A stretch of 64,000 nucleotides of DNA from Brachionus manjavacas (taxonomy: Eukaryota; Rotifera; Eurotatoria; Ploima; Brachionidae), in the NCBI GenBank assembly GCA_019054805.1, contig JAHQIY010000002.1, forward strand, positions 2,790,001-2,854,000. The letters are read 5' to 3'. The notes beneath the pieces are model-generated. The model did no database searches and had not been told where the DNA came from. It was given only the letters and a program-made list of their open reading frames with translations. How positions within the stretch are numbered: position 1 is the first letter of the stretch; each line of letters starts with the position of its first letter. The translations under genes were made by a program, and so were the position numbers. Positions 1 through 11,109 of this stretch are shown here, one piece after another.

Positions 1-1149
1 AATTAAGAAATTGTAGGCTTAAGTAAACGATTCAAGTAGTCAAAATAAAAGTAAAAAGTTAAATTACTATCTTATGCAATTCTAATTTTATGAACAAAAA
101 AACCCATCTTTGTATACCTAACTTGAATTTCTTACGGTTCTTGCTGAAAGACTCTTCGCTTTCCTATTTTGAATTTTCTTGCTTTACAGAACTCGAACTG
201 TATGCAATTTCACGTGTTTTTTTTAAAAGTCCTTTTATTTTTCAGTTTTTAAGTACAGCTATAAGATGACCTAACCCAATTTCAACAACCCCTACTCCTA
301 AGCCTATCGTCAATTAGTCAAAAATTATCTCAATTAATTTATTTATATTTACACATTTTTTAAATTAGTTTCATTGTATTAGGATATTTAAAAAAATATT
401 TTTATTAAATCAAAAACAAAAAAATCTCTATATAAATTAGCTTCTTTCTTCACATTTTTATAAAATTAAAAATTTAATAGCATAAAATAATGCAAAAAAA
501 AATCTATAACCTAAACCTAACCTAACTAAAATTATATTTTTTAGTTAAGCAAACAATACAATAGCCTTTATTAACTTAACTTTTGGTTTAAAAAATTGAA
601 AACTATATTAGTTGGCTTTTCCGCGCTCTTAAAACCCTATATTTAGATTTTTCATACTTGAGCTTGGCACTTTGAAAATAAGAAACAACATGGTCAGGTT
701 TTAAATGTTCAAAACTAGCAAGCTAAATCATGCAACCCAAAAAAAAATGTAATTATTAATTATAAATATTTTTTATATTTTTATTTTTTTTTTGATTTAA
801 ATTATTATTAAGTTGGCATAATTTAGAAAATATTCAAAATTTATTTTTAAATTTAAAAAATATGAAAGATTTGCCTTAAATTATTTATATTTATTTATTT
901 TGTTTTTTTGACTATTTTTTAGGTTTGTTTTGATTATTTTCAAAATTTTTCATTGCTCCTGAGTAAAATTCACAAAATATCTAAATTTTACATTTATTTT
1001 CATCCAATTTAATAAATTAAAAGAGTATAATTTTAATTTTTGATACATATTTTGATTCAATTTTATTTATTTGAATAAAAATTATAAAATTAAAATTTCT
1101 AATAAACTAAATGGATTGCATCAATTTTTAGAAATTTACATTAAACAAC
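1..1149. other. Gene-free AT-rich flank
   Basis: No coding stretch is recognisable on either strand. The sequence is A+T-rich with homopolymer runs. A short telomere-like stretch of CCTAA words lies near 508-527, too short to be a telomere. Any promoter of the NECAP gene must lie here but no motif can be assigned. Confidence 0.6.
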
Positions 1150-2020
1150 ATGAGTCTTCTCGATGTAGATTATGAAAGAGTTCTTTTAGTTAAACCTGAA
1201 GTTTTTGTCTACAGAATTCCACCAAGAACTTCAAATAGAGGATATAGGTTTTATTGGTCAAACTAATCAATTTTTTTATTTTTAAAAATTTTTGCAGGGC
1301 ATCCGAGTGGAAGCTTGATGCCCCCGACTGGAGCGGAAGACTCAGAATTTTGGCAAAAGGAGAAAAATTGATAATTAAACTAGAAGATAAAAACTCTGGT
1401 AAATAAAAAAAAAAAATTAGCTTGAAAAAAAAATGAAATTTTTAAGGAGAACTATTTGCCGCATGTCCAGTTGATGCTTTCCCAAGTTCTGCAGTCGAAA
1501 GTGTAACAGATTCAGCGCGTTATTTTGTATTAAATATCAAAGACGAATCAGGTAGAACTGCATTTATTGGAATTGGATTTGTAGACAGATCTGATTCGTT
1601 TGACTTCAACGTTGCACTGCAAGACCACTTCAGGTATATTCAAATTTTGGCTTAAAAATTGTTTTAGTTGTTTTCTTTAATTAGATATTTGAAAAAAGAC
1701 GAAGAACTTGCCAAACAACCTTCTTTGGATACCGAAAAAAAATTAGATTTGAGTTTTAAAGACGGTCAGACTATAAAAATTAATATCGGAGTAAACCTAT
1801 TTAAATTTTGTTTAGGATAATAAAAATTAATTTCCTTTTTGGTCAGAAGAAAAGTGAGACATCTTCAGGGTCAGTGCCACGACCAAAACCAACCGGATCC
1901 GGCATGTCGATTCTTCTGCCACCGCCACCAGGTTCCAAATCGAACAGAACTCCAACTACACAAACTCAGCAAACGACCTCAAAAGCAAATGCGTCTTCTA
2001 ATCTTTTAGATTTTGATTAA
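1150..2020 (+). CDS. NECAP: NECAP-family clathrin-coat accessory protein (adaptin-ear-binding)
   Basis: Five exons read as 1150-1247, 1298-1398, 1447-1633, 1685-1790 and 1847-2020 give 221 residues. The N-terminal two thirds is a NECAP PHear domain: it opens with a stretch matching [14 protein letters not shown], then [23 protein letters not shown] and [20 protein letters not shown]. In known NECAPs this domain binds AP-2 and accessory proteins during clathrin-mediated endocytosis. The tail (from about residue 165) is Pro/Ser-rich and ends in LLDFD, which fits a clathrin-box pattern (L-hydrophobic-x-hydrophobic-D/E). Vertebrate NECAPs instead end in a WxxF-type adaptin-ear motif. Exon 5 uses the acceptor at 1841-1846, since the earlier AG at 1814-1815 runs into a stop. 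A polyadenylation signal AATAAA lies at 2182-2187. The next gene, EIF2B3, begins 314 bp downstream on the same strand. Confidence 0.93.
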
Positions 2021-2334
2021 ATTCTTTAAAGCTTTTAAGTTTTTAAAAAATTTTTGGCCAAATTTTTGTAGCTAATTTAGACTTGTACTTTTTAATGATT
2101 TAATTTTTGGATTTTGAGCATCATTTTCAGTCAAAGAGATCTACAAAATTTTTTATTTTTATCTAATGCTATTTAATTATTAATAAAGACTAACTTTTAG
2201 ATATTAACTCAAATTATAACTCTAACATTTAATCTTTGCCGAGAAATGAAGTAATTGTTCATTTCATTTAAAAATGATCTTTTTGTTTTTTTAATGCAAT
2301 TAATTTAGATTTAAAAACATAAAATTTAGTTAAA

Positions 2335-4046
2335 ATGGAATTCCAAGCGATTGTTTTGGCCGGTGGTCATGGAAGTCGTTTTGACACATTAACCACTAAC
2401 TGTCCAAAATGTTTACTCCCAATTGGCAATAAGCCTATGATTTGGTATCCAGTCCGAATGCTAGAAAAGGCTGGTTTTACTGGTATTTTAATAACTTCCT
2501 TCTAAATTCTGGTAATCAGTCCTAAATTCTAGACATCAACATCATTACATTTGAGACGATAAAGGGAAAAGTTGAATCAGAACTAAAAAGCCATGGTATC
2601 AAGTCAAGTTTGAATTTAGTTGGAATTAAAGATAATTCGGATGACGATGAATATGGAACAGCTTATTCCTTAAAATTGCTCAAAGATAAAATCACCAAAG
2701 ATTGCATCATAGTAAGTTGTGATCTAATAACCAATTTATGCTTGCAAAAGATGGCGAATTTCTACCGAGTAAACAACGCTTCATTTGTTATGCTTCTTTC
2801 TGACTCTGGTCTACCAAGCTCTGAATTACAAATACCAGGTTCTAGAGAAAAATACACACCTGGTCAGTTTGAGAATCAAATTTAGTTTAAATTTAATCCA
2901 ATATTTTATTTTTTTTAAAGAAAGAGACTTGATTGCTTTGGATACTGAAAAAAATCGAGTTTTGTATTTTACAGTTCAAGAGGATATAGATGAATTAACA
3001 ATTCGGACATCAGTGCTACAAAAGTAAAGCTAAAAATTTAATTTACTGTGTTTGTAAAAATTAAAATTAAAAAAAAAGATTTCCAAAATTCGTATGGACT
3101 AACCGTTTGCAAGATGGTCATCTTTATTTTATTAAAAAATGGTTGATTGATTACATTATCGATAATAATAAGTAAATAAACTGCAGATTAATTTTTTGGT
3201 TTTTGAAATTTTTTAAATTTTTGAAAGAATTTTTTATCTAAAATCGGATTTTGTTCCGTTTATTTGCAAAAAGCAATTTTCTCGGTGCCAAAGACATCAG
3301 AAAGAAACAGAACACGAAAACAATCAAGCGAGCAAAAAGCTTAGCATTTTTGATTTTGTAAAGCAAGATGATTTCGGTTTTTTGATGAACAGATCATCGC
3401 TCAAACATCCAATTTCATGCTACGCCTTTATTCAAGCAGATGGCTTTTGTCTTAGGACTAACAACCTTCCAATTTATGCTGAGGCAAATCGTCAAGTGAG
3501 CTTTTCACATTTTTGATCTTGAAAAAATTTTATATGGATTTTTTTCAGATAATGGGTAAGATAATGCCACATTTTCAACGGGAGAGAACCGAGTCTCTCT
3601 CAAAACAAGATAGGTCTCAAGTAATTGAAGGAAATTAATTTTGAAGCAACATGGTATTTATTTTTTAAAAAGGTAAGCTCCGACAGTATAATTGGGGAAG
3701 GAACAACAATTGGAGAAAAAACTTCAATTAAGCGTTCTGTCATAGGAAAAAACTGCAAAATAGCCAAAAATTGCAAAATTAATAATTCTGTTTTAATGGA
3801 TAATGTACAAGTGGCTGAAGGTGTTATTCTACAAGGCACAATTATTTGTGCGAATTCAAAAATAAATCAGAAATCTGAATTTAAAGATTGTGTTGTGAGC
3901 TACGATCAAGACATCATAACTGCAGGTAAATATCAATTATTTAATAAAGATAATCATTATTTTTAATTAAATTTTAATTAGGAAAATATTCAAATGAAAC
4001 AATTAAAGATGTCGAGAGCTTTATTGAGGACTCGGATTCGGATTGA
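2335..4046 (+). CDS. EIF2B3: Translation initiation factor eIF2B subunit gamma
   Basis: Eight exons (2335-2482, 2533-2862, 2921-3023, 3079-3171, 3228-3495, 3549-3620, 3673-3925, 3982-4046) join in consistent phases to 443 residues, close to the roughly 450 of animal eIF2B gamma. The product is one of the two pyrophosphorylase-like subunits of the guanine nucleotide exchange factor for eIF2. The N-terminus carries the nucleotidyltransferase fold start (IVLAGGHGSRF, then CPKCLLPIGNKPMIWYPV). The middle has a DFVPFICKKQF-type segment, and the C-terminal third is a left-handed beta-helix with hexapeptide turns (IIGEGTTIGEKTSIKRSVIG and following). It ends in an acidic ESFIEDSDSD tail. AATAAA at 4058-4063 directly follows the stop, implying a very short 3' UTR. 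Confidence 0.95.
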
Positions 4047-6728
4047 ACAAATTTTTAATAAAAAATTAGAAACTTGCATTTTTGTAATTTATTTAATTAA
4101 TATCTGTGAAAAAAACTAGATAATTTGGGATACTAAATATAGAGCTTATTTTCAGGACTAATAAAATTAATTCACTATTTTTCACGTCAATTTTGCTTGC
4201 AAAAACTTAATTTAAAGATAAATGTTCAAAATGTCATGAAAGTGTTATTTGTTGGTTAGAAAAAGCTTTATTGAACATACTTAAAATCCGGAAATTTTTC
4301 CAAAAAAATATTTTTTTTTTCACATTTTATAGAGGAAATAACCATAATCTTTTAATATGTTGCAAAATTAGCTAATAGAAATGAAAATTGTTCCCGGATA
4401 AAACCATACCGTCTTTCTATGTTCAAAGATGTTAAAGAAATAATTTTGAAACTTAATAAATAAGCTTTGAGTGTTGGAATTTCTTTACTTAATATATTAA
4501 TTTTTTTTAATTTCGCTAAATTAAAAAAAAATTAGAAATTAATTTCAAAATTTTCACTCTCTTATTCTTTTAATTATATAAAAGCTTCTAACCAAGATTA
4601 TTTTAATCTTATTATTTTTTCTGCTTATTGAAATAAGAATAATGATTAATTATTGAGGTTGAAAATTATCCATTTGAAATTTTTTGTCTGTTTGTTCAAT
4701 TTATTTAAAAAATTTTATAATTAGGGATTCAATTTCTGGAATTTACCAAATTTGGTCTATTATTTTATTTACGTTTTTATAAATTGTAAAAGAACATAAT
4801 CGAAGGCTTTCTTTTTATTTGATAAATTTAAAGCTAAGTTTTATTTATTGATTTTCTAGTTTTCAAAAAGAATTAAATTTTTAACTTTACTATATTCACA
4901 GACTAGCAATAACATTTTTATTATATCATTTGATTAAAAAGATTTATTAGCTTTAATGAAAAAATAATAATTTAAAATTAATATATTTTTATTATCAATA
5001 GAGGAGGATGATAGAGTCATAAACTTTTCTTAATCAAAATAAAAATTTGATTAGATTAATGAAATGGTATAAATTTTCGACAATTATTTTTTAAAAAGTT
5101 ATGCGAAATATTTTGATTGTGCTAAATGCTCTTATGGACCGACTCATTAATTTTTAAAAGGATCAGATTTAAAATATCACAAAATGAAAGGAAACTTTCT
5201 TATTTTTTCTATTAAATTAATTATAAATTGTATTTTAAGATTCTCAGAATTAATAATTCAATAAAAATCTTAACTTAATTACAACTCGCGTTCAAATTAG
5301 TTGTTTTTTTAATCGGTTATCATTTAAGTTTCGCCATGCGATTATTGTTATACGATTAAATCGATTTGGACTTAAAAACTTGTTTAAAATTCTCATTAAA
5401 ATTCTTTTTCATCGAAAATCTATTGAATTATTAATTAATATGACTTTAAGTGAGCTTTCCGAATCGATTCACTAGTCACATAGTTTTTATTCAAGATTTA
5501 AAGTTCAGCTATATATATATTTATAAAGTTCTCAGCGTAATTATCATGAAACCTTTATAACTGAGTTAAATATAAATTAAATCGAATCATTTTTAGTTGA
5601 GGCAAAAAAAATTTTCGATTATTTTATTCTTTAATATTTTTCAATTTTAGTTAATTAAAAGGAAACATTCATGCTAGTTTGGTTGCAAGCTCAGTTTCCT
5701 TTGTAACAAAGGAAAAATTTGCTTTCAATACACAAGTAATTTTCTTTACATCAATTGTAAGTTAGTTAATTAATACATTTGATTTTGTAAACCTTTCATT
5801 CTCTCTTTTCTCGAAAATAGGGCTTGAATTAAAGACTCTTTTTAAAAAAAACTTAAAAATTAGATTTTTTGACATTTACTGTTATTCTTTAAAATATCTC
5901 GAATATCATTGATAATAGGTAAATTATGAAATATATTTTTTTTTGTATTCTTTACAATAATATTTGGTAAAATTTCCAAAAATTTTTATTTTGACAAAAA
6001 AGTTGAGATTAGGCAATTATTTATCATTAGAAAATGAATTAAATCTCCATCGTCAAAATTGCACGTTTTATTTGAAGACATGTTTTCAATGAAGTATTTT
6101 TATAAGATAAATAATTTGTTGTTTATTGTTTTTAATCAATAATTCAATCAATCATTTTATAATAAAAATTACATGATCATTTTATTTATTTAATTAAAAA
6201 ATACAATTCAAAATTTTTGTTAACGAGATAAAGATTTTTAATTAGGGTGAAGTTTCGACCAAAAACAAAAACAGCAAAGATCATTTGCAGATATTTTGCA
6301 CATTTATATTATTTATTTATTTTAAATAATTTGAGGGGAGCCTCGGGCAGCACAGAATGGAACTAAGTCCTTCTTTTTAGCCCAACGAGTGTAAAAAAAC
6401 GAATAAAAATAAAATAAAAAAAAATTACAATAAAAACTAGTTTTAAAAGATATTTTGCACATGATTTTGAGAATTTAACAACTTATGAGACAATATTCAC
6501 AGAATTAATTTTAAAGCTTTTATTAAAAAGCCAGTTTTTTATGTTTTTTTCAGTTATTTTAAAACGAATGTCACAAAAACATATATTGTCAAAAAGATAC
6601 ATATAATAAAAAAAATTATATTTTTCAAAATTTGCTGAATTAGATTAAAAAAAAATATCGACCCTTTCTTTAAAATATCATTTATTTTAGATCAATTTTA
6701 TTGAAAATTAATCACTTTTATTACTAAA
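4047..6728. other. Long intergenic AT-rich region
   Basis: About 2.7 kb without a recognisable gene. Most is low-complexity A/T. The one compositional outlier is a GC-richer patch at about 6331-6390, followed by A-rich AATAAA-type words up to about 6440, described separately. A short TA run lies near 5509-5520. Confidence 0.6.
6331..6440 (+). repeat. Possible retroelement 3' tail
   Basis: A GC-richer block of about 55 bp (begins GAGGGGAGCCTCGGGCAGC) is followed by a short spacer and repeated A-rich AATAAA-like words. This is the shape of a non-LTR retrotransposon or SINE 3' end, but no second copy was seen in the window, so the identity is unproven. Confidence 0.25.
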
Positions 6729-7495
6729 ATGAACAAAGTTTTCTTGTTCGGATTTTTTGTATCCTTAACAATCGCATTTTCTTATGCAAAAGTATTTTTA
6801 CTTAGTTTTTAATTTTTTAAAATTTAAACAATATTTAAAGTATTTGGAAAAGCGATCTCTACATGCTCTCGGAAACCACCAATTCATAAAAAAATCAGGT
6901 AAAATTTTTTAAAACGAATAATAGAAAATTTAAATATTACAAAATCAAAGGTAAAATATATGGACTAAATAAGAGAGGCTTTGACTCACTTGGCGATAAT
7001 CAATTTATAAAACGTGGTGACCACGAATCTTATTTTAATATAATGGATTTTTTAAGTCAAAATAGAAATCATAAAAGAGGCTTTGATTCACTTGGTGATA
7101 ACCAATTCATTAAACGTAATGATGAATATTCTAGTGAAACAGGTCCTTTAGATGAATTATATGAATTATTGGAACAGAATGAAAAGCAAAAGAGAGGATT
7201 TGATTCTCTCGGCGATAACCAATTCATTAAACGTAATGATGAATATTCTAGTGAAACAGGTCCTTTAAATGAATTTTATGAATTATTGGAACAGAATGAA
7301 AAGCAAAAGAGAGGATTTGATTCTCTCGGCGATAACCAATTTATTAAACGCAGTGACCAGCAACTAAATTTTTACTTAAAATTATTGAAAATTTTAGAAA
7401 AAAACAAACATTTAAAAAGAAGTTTTGACTCATTAGGAGATCATCAATTCATCAAAAGATCGAATGAAGAAGTTCCTTCATCGGAAAATATGTGA
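6729..7495 (+). CDS. Neuropeptide precursor with six GFDSLGDNQFI-type repeats
   Basis: Three exons (6729-6791, 6841-6898, 6951-7495) give 221 residues. Exon 1 is a signal peptide (MNKVFLFGFFVSLTIAFSYA). Dibasic sites then release one SLHALGNHQFI, four GFDSLGDNQFI and one SFDSLGDHQFI. Each is preceded by KR and followed by KR or KK, and none has a C-terminal Gly, so the peptides should not be amidated. Spacers are acidic (NDEYSSETGP type). Two adjacent units are a near-exact 117-bp tandem duplication (from 7115 and from 7232). The FDS(L/I)G core and free C-terminus recall the pedal peptide/orcokinin family; this assignment is inference. AATAAA is at 7582-7587. Exon 2 holds the most diverged peptide, so the duplications occurred inside exon 3. 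Confidence 0.88.
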
Positions 7496-7844
7496 ATCAT
7501 TTTTAACAAAACAAATATTTTTTTATAATTAACATTCAAAATTTTTTTTAATCAATTTAAATTTTCGTATTTTCCAAATGTAATAAAAAGATATAAAATT
7601 CATTTCTTGGAATACAAAAATAATTTTCCTGATTAGGTTTTACTTAAAGAATGATTCAAATTTAAAAATTTTCTAATACAAACTTCGAAAATTAAAATCA
7701 TTTTTCGAATAATTTTTTTACAATTTTGTTTCTAAATCACTAACATAAAAATTCAATAAAATTTTTCAAAATAAAACAAAAAAATTAAATCGTATATCGT
7801 AAAATTCGTTTCTGACAAAAGAAATTTTTATTAAAAAAATATTT

Positions 7845-8532
7845 GTAAAAAAAATTGGCCATCAATTAATGGACTGACAAAATAAATTAAATTTTACTGA
7901 CAAAAATGACTAAATCTACTGACAAAAAAACTACATTAGATGACAAATAAATTAATTGACTAATAAAATAATTATTTGAGTGACAAAATAATTTTTTGAC
8001 TAATTAATTATTTTACAACAAATTAATGATTTTGAGGTCACAATAAAAATCAAAATCTTGAACTATAACACCAAAATCAGAAGGAAGCTCTAGACAATTA
8101 TGACAAACCGTTTTGTCTAAATCTCATCATCAGACTATGAGCTAGAGTCAACTATGAGAAAACGTAACAATTTAAGTTCATTCCTTACAATCTCAGAGAA
8201 TTAAATTACTAAATAGCTTTCTTTTTTTTTCGTTATTCACTCCTTGTGAAGCATAGGGTCATTACTTTTGATTTCCACTCAATTCGAACTAAATAGCTTA
8301 ATTAGAACTAAAATAAAATAAAATAAAAATGAATAAAATTTTGTCAGTGCAAAATTATTAAATAGTCATCTCAATATATATATATTTGTCAGTCGTTTAG
8401 TTTTTTTGTCAGAATAATTAGTGTTTTATTGTCAGCTAAAATAGATCAAATTAGTCACCACTTTTAGCTATTTTTGTCATCTTAAAAAAATTAAATTTGT
8501 CACCCCCAAAAAATTTAAGCCAAAAAAATTAG
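7845..8532. mobile_element. Inverted-arm element with repeated TGACAAA words
   Basis: The left arm (about 7862-8030) carries about seven spaced copies of an ACTGACAAA-like word on the + strand. The right arm (about 8340-8510) carries about seven copies of its reverse complement (TTTTGTCAGT-like). The two arms therefore face each other across a 300-bp centre. Arrays of short words in inverted orientation at both ends are typical of subterminal repeats of cut-and-paste transposons. No transposase and no clear target duplication are visible. The centre (8040-8340) is of different composition and may itself be an insert. Boundaries are approximate. Confidence 0.5.
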
Positions 8533-8819
8533 ACTTTTCTTCAATTTAAAAAGTTTCAAAAAAAAATCTATTTTGTATGCGTTAAAACATTTTCCTTATT
8601 TAAACAAGCATGTAACCTAACGTGACATTCATATTCAAAACATGGGTTTAGTCCCTCTTTTACTAAGCCGCTAGCAAATCGTTGAAAATTTTTTGAATTT
8701 TAGGAAAATAAAACTGAGTGAGAGTATATTGAAGGAAGACTTGTTAATCTGGATCAAAATTTAATGATTATTTAATGTTAAATAATTTTTAAGCAATATT
8801 CAAAAATATCTGTAAAAAA

Positions 8820-10470
8820 TTGGAAATTGATGTAATTTTACGGAAATTTACGATTACAAAATTGCATAAATTTGAGGAATTTCCTCTTTTTAATCATTTC
8901 AATTGAATTTAAATCGGGAGATTTTGGAGTAAATTTAACCTCCTGGATTAGATTTTACTTGAGTTGAATATGAAGGAGAGACTTCAATCTGATATTAGAA
9001 TCAGATGAAGAAGAATAACCAATGGGTTATTCGACTATAGTAGTATCATTAGCCGCCAATTGCTGGGATCTGAATTTGTCAAACTTGTCTTTGAATGCAT
9101 TTGTTGATTTTGCAGAAACTACAGTGTCCGGTAGCTCGTTCCATAACGAAGCTACTCTGTTCGTGAAGAAGTTTTCTCTAGGTTTTGACAAGCAAAGTTG
9201 CTTCCTGAGTCTTGGTTTTTTACGTAGATTCATCGATGAGTGATTGATTTTAGGAGTTTGGCTTGAATCTGCGAAGGCATGCAGGTGAACAGTGCTCTGT
9301 TTACTGACAATTTTGAATAGTTGGATTGCATCACCTCTTTTCCTTCTACTTTCAAGCGTAGGGATACCAATTTTTGCTAATCTTGAGAAATAATTGAGAT
9401 TTCTGAGACCAGGCACTAGTTTGGTAGCTCTACATTGGACCTTTTCCAGCCTTTTAATGTCTTTCTTTTGCAAAGGATTCCAGGCTGCTGTACAGTATTC
9501 AAGATGTGGTCTTACAAACGCAGTGAAGAGTCTTCTAAAGTTGTCCGTTGTCCAAAATTTAAAGGCATTTTTGAGTTGAGCAAGGACTCCATTAGCCATC
9601 TGGATTGCCTTGTCTATCTGCTCAGTCCATTTAAGCTTATTATTTATCATGATACCTAAATCTCGTTCCACAGACGTCTGTTCTAATACATGACTGTGTG
9701 AAGCATCTATTTTCATGGTGAAAGGTATTTGAAGGGTGCCTTTTGATCCAAATCGCATAATTTTACATTTCTTTTGGTTAAACTTCATATGCCAAGTGTC
9801 AGCCCAATTAACTATATTGTCAATATCTTCTTGAGCAAGTTTCAGGTCAAGCGAATTACGTATTGTGGAGATAAGTTTACTGTCGTCAGCAAAAAGTTTA
9901 CAAGTATTTCGTACTGATTCAGGCATGTCATTTATGAAAATGATAAAGAGCAACGGTCCAAGGACCGATCCTTGAGGCACACCACTAAGGACCTTTAGCC
10001 ATTTTGAGCTAGATTTACCAACAGTTACTCTTTGCGTTCTATTTGTTAGAAAATCTTTGAGCCAATTAAGAATTTTACCTGAAAAGCCATAGCATTCAAG
10101 TTTGGTCAGCAGTAAGTCGTGTACCACACTGTCGAAAGCCTTGGCAAAGTCAAGGAACACAACTAATGCTTGAAAACCGAGTTAACTTTAAAAATTTTAA
10201 ATTTTTTTGATAATGAGTTTTTTTGTAAATTTTTTCCCATTTGATTAAATAAATGCTGATGTTATGTAAGCTTTATGTTTTGAATCATTATCTTGATAAA
10301 TAATTATTAAAAATTTCTGATTAAGATTAAATTAAAAGATTTTTTAGAATTATATTATAAATAATATTGAAAAATCAATAAATTGCTTGAAGCTTAAGTT
10401 TTCTACTTTCTTTGCCTTTATTAACGAAAAAATTACGTGATTTTACGTAAATTTACGTAATTTGATTTAA
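8820..10470 (-). pseudogene. Tc1-like transposase relic split by a LINE insertion
   Basis: On the minus strand, 10261-10294 reads QDNDSKHKAYI, matching the QDNDPKH signature of Tc1 transposases. Further down, about 8880-8945 reads TPKSPDLNSIEMI, matching the SPDLNPIE catalytic segment (E of the DDE triad). Between them lies the LINE fragment at about 8960-10175, so the retrotransposon landed inside this gene. Outer ends near 10432-10465 and 8825-8860 both hold TTTACG-rich words in opposite orientation, which may be remnants of the terminal inverted repeats. Both halves contain stops. Confidence 0.6.
8960..10175 (-). mobile_element. 5'-truncated non-LTR retrotransposon (reverse transcriptase, CR1/jockey-like)
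   Basis: An open frame runs on the minus strand from about 10175 to a stop at 9027 (about 380 residues). It enters the reverse transcriptase at motif A (DFAKAFDSVVH), followed by the SGVPQGSVLGPLLFIIFIND block and the FADD catalytic box, then the thumb (FVRPHLEYCTAAWNP, LEKVQCRATKLV). It ends with the typical C-terminal module (FFTNRVASLWNELPDTVV). The endonuclease and first RT blocks are missing, as expected for 5' truncation. The frame is intact, so the insertion is fairly recent. It sits in a Tc1-like relic. No microsatellite tail could be seen at its 3' side. Confidence 0.88.
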
Positions 10471-10517
10471 AAAACATCGTGTCAAATCAATCCTGTATCT
10501 CAAGTTTTAAATTTGTT

Positions 10518-10618
10518 TAAATAATAAAAATAATAAAAATAATATAAGTTACAACAAGCTAGCAAGCTTGATTTGCGAAGATGGGAAACAGCAGGATCCC
10601 TTGTATGGTAACTGTGCT
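10518..10618 (-). repeat. LINE 3' tail, diverged copy
   Basis: On the minus strand this reads toward an A/T trinucleotide-like tail (10518-10545) and contains the palindromic AGCAAGCTTG block. The same arrangement, at higher quality, occurs at 56485-56573 and 56761-56854 on the plus strand. This is therefore a third and oldest copy of one LINE family's 3' end. Confidence 0.55.
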
Positions 10619-10784
10619 ATGTACACTTATATGAAATGATATTTTTATTTTGTTGTTTAATCATATTGAGAATTATTTAAAAACAAGATTTTAATGATTT
10701 CTTGGTTTCATCAGATTTAAAGTGGATCAGTTAAGTGAAAGCGAGTAGGCTTGGTCAAGAATCTAGTGAATAACCAGAAAACAA

Positions 10785-11060
10785 GGGACCAGCCGGGGCG
10801 TTAAGAGGAAATAGCATCAGAGCCCAGAGAGAAAGTTACCCAGCTCAAATTAGAAATGATTTTGTGGCTGCAGTAAGTGCCAGACATGTATTTTTCTCAA
10901 AAAGAGTAGTTCGGCATTGGAATAAGTTTCCAGAAAATGTGGTGAAGTCAACCGCTAATTTTAAAATGGCTTTAGAAAAGTTCAATGGAATCGGCTGCTA
11001 CAGCTCTACACGGTCAATTGGCGGTGATGGGCTCAGAAAATCTACATGTTAGGTGTCGCA
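10785..11060 (+). mobile_element. LINE C-terminal fragment, copy 1
   Basis: A short frame (ending in a stop at 11050-11052) reads RGNSIRAQRESYPAQIRND, then FFSKRVVRHWNKFPENVV. This is the C-terminal module found after the reverse transcriptase in CR1-like LINEs, comparable with FFTNRVASLWNELPDTVV of the element at 8960-10175. Everything upstream is missing. Confidence 0.7.
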
Positions 11061-11109
11061 GCTAATATATGCTAACATGTAACATGTAAATCCAACTACA
11101 TAAGATACA

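Noticed and set aside
508-527. CCTAA words resembling a telomeric repeat
   Set aside because: Only about three units in otherwise ordinary A/T-rich DNA; not a telomere or a meaningful interstitial array.
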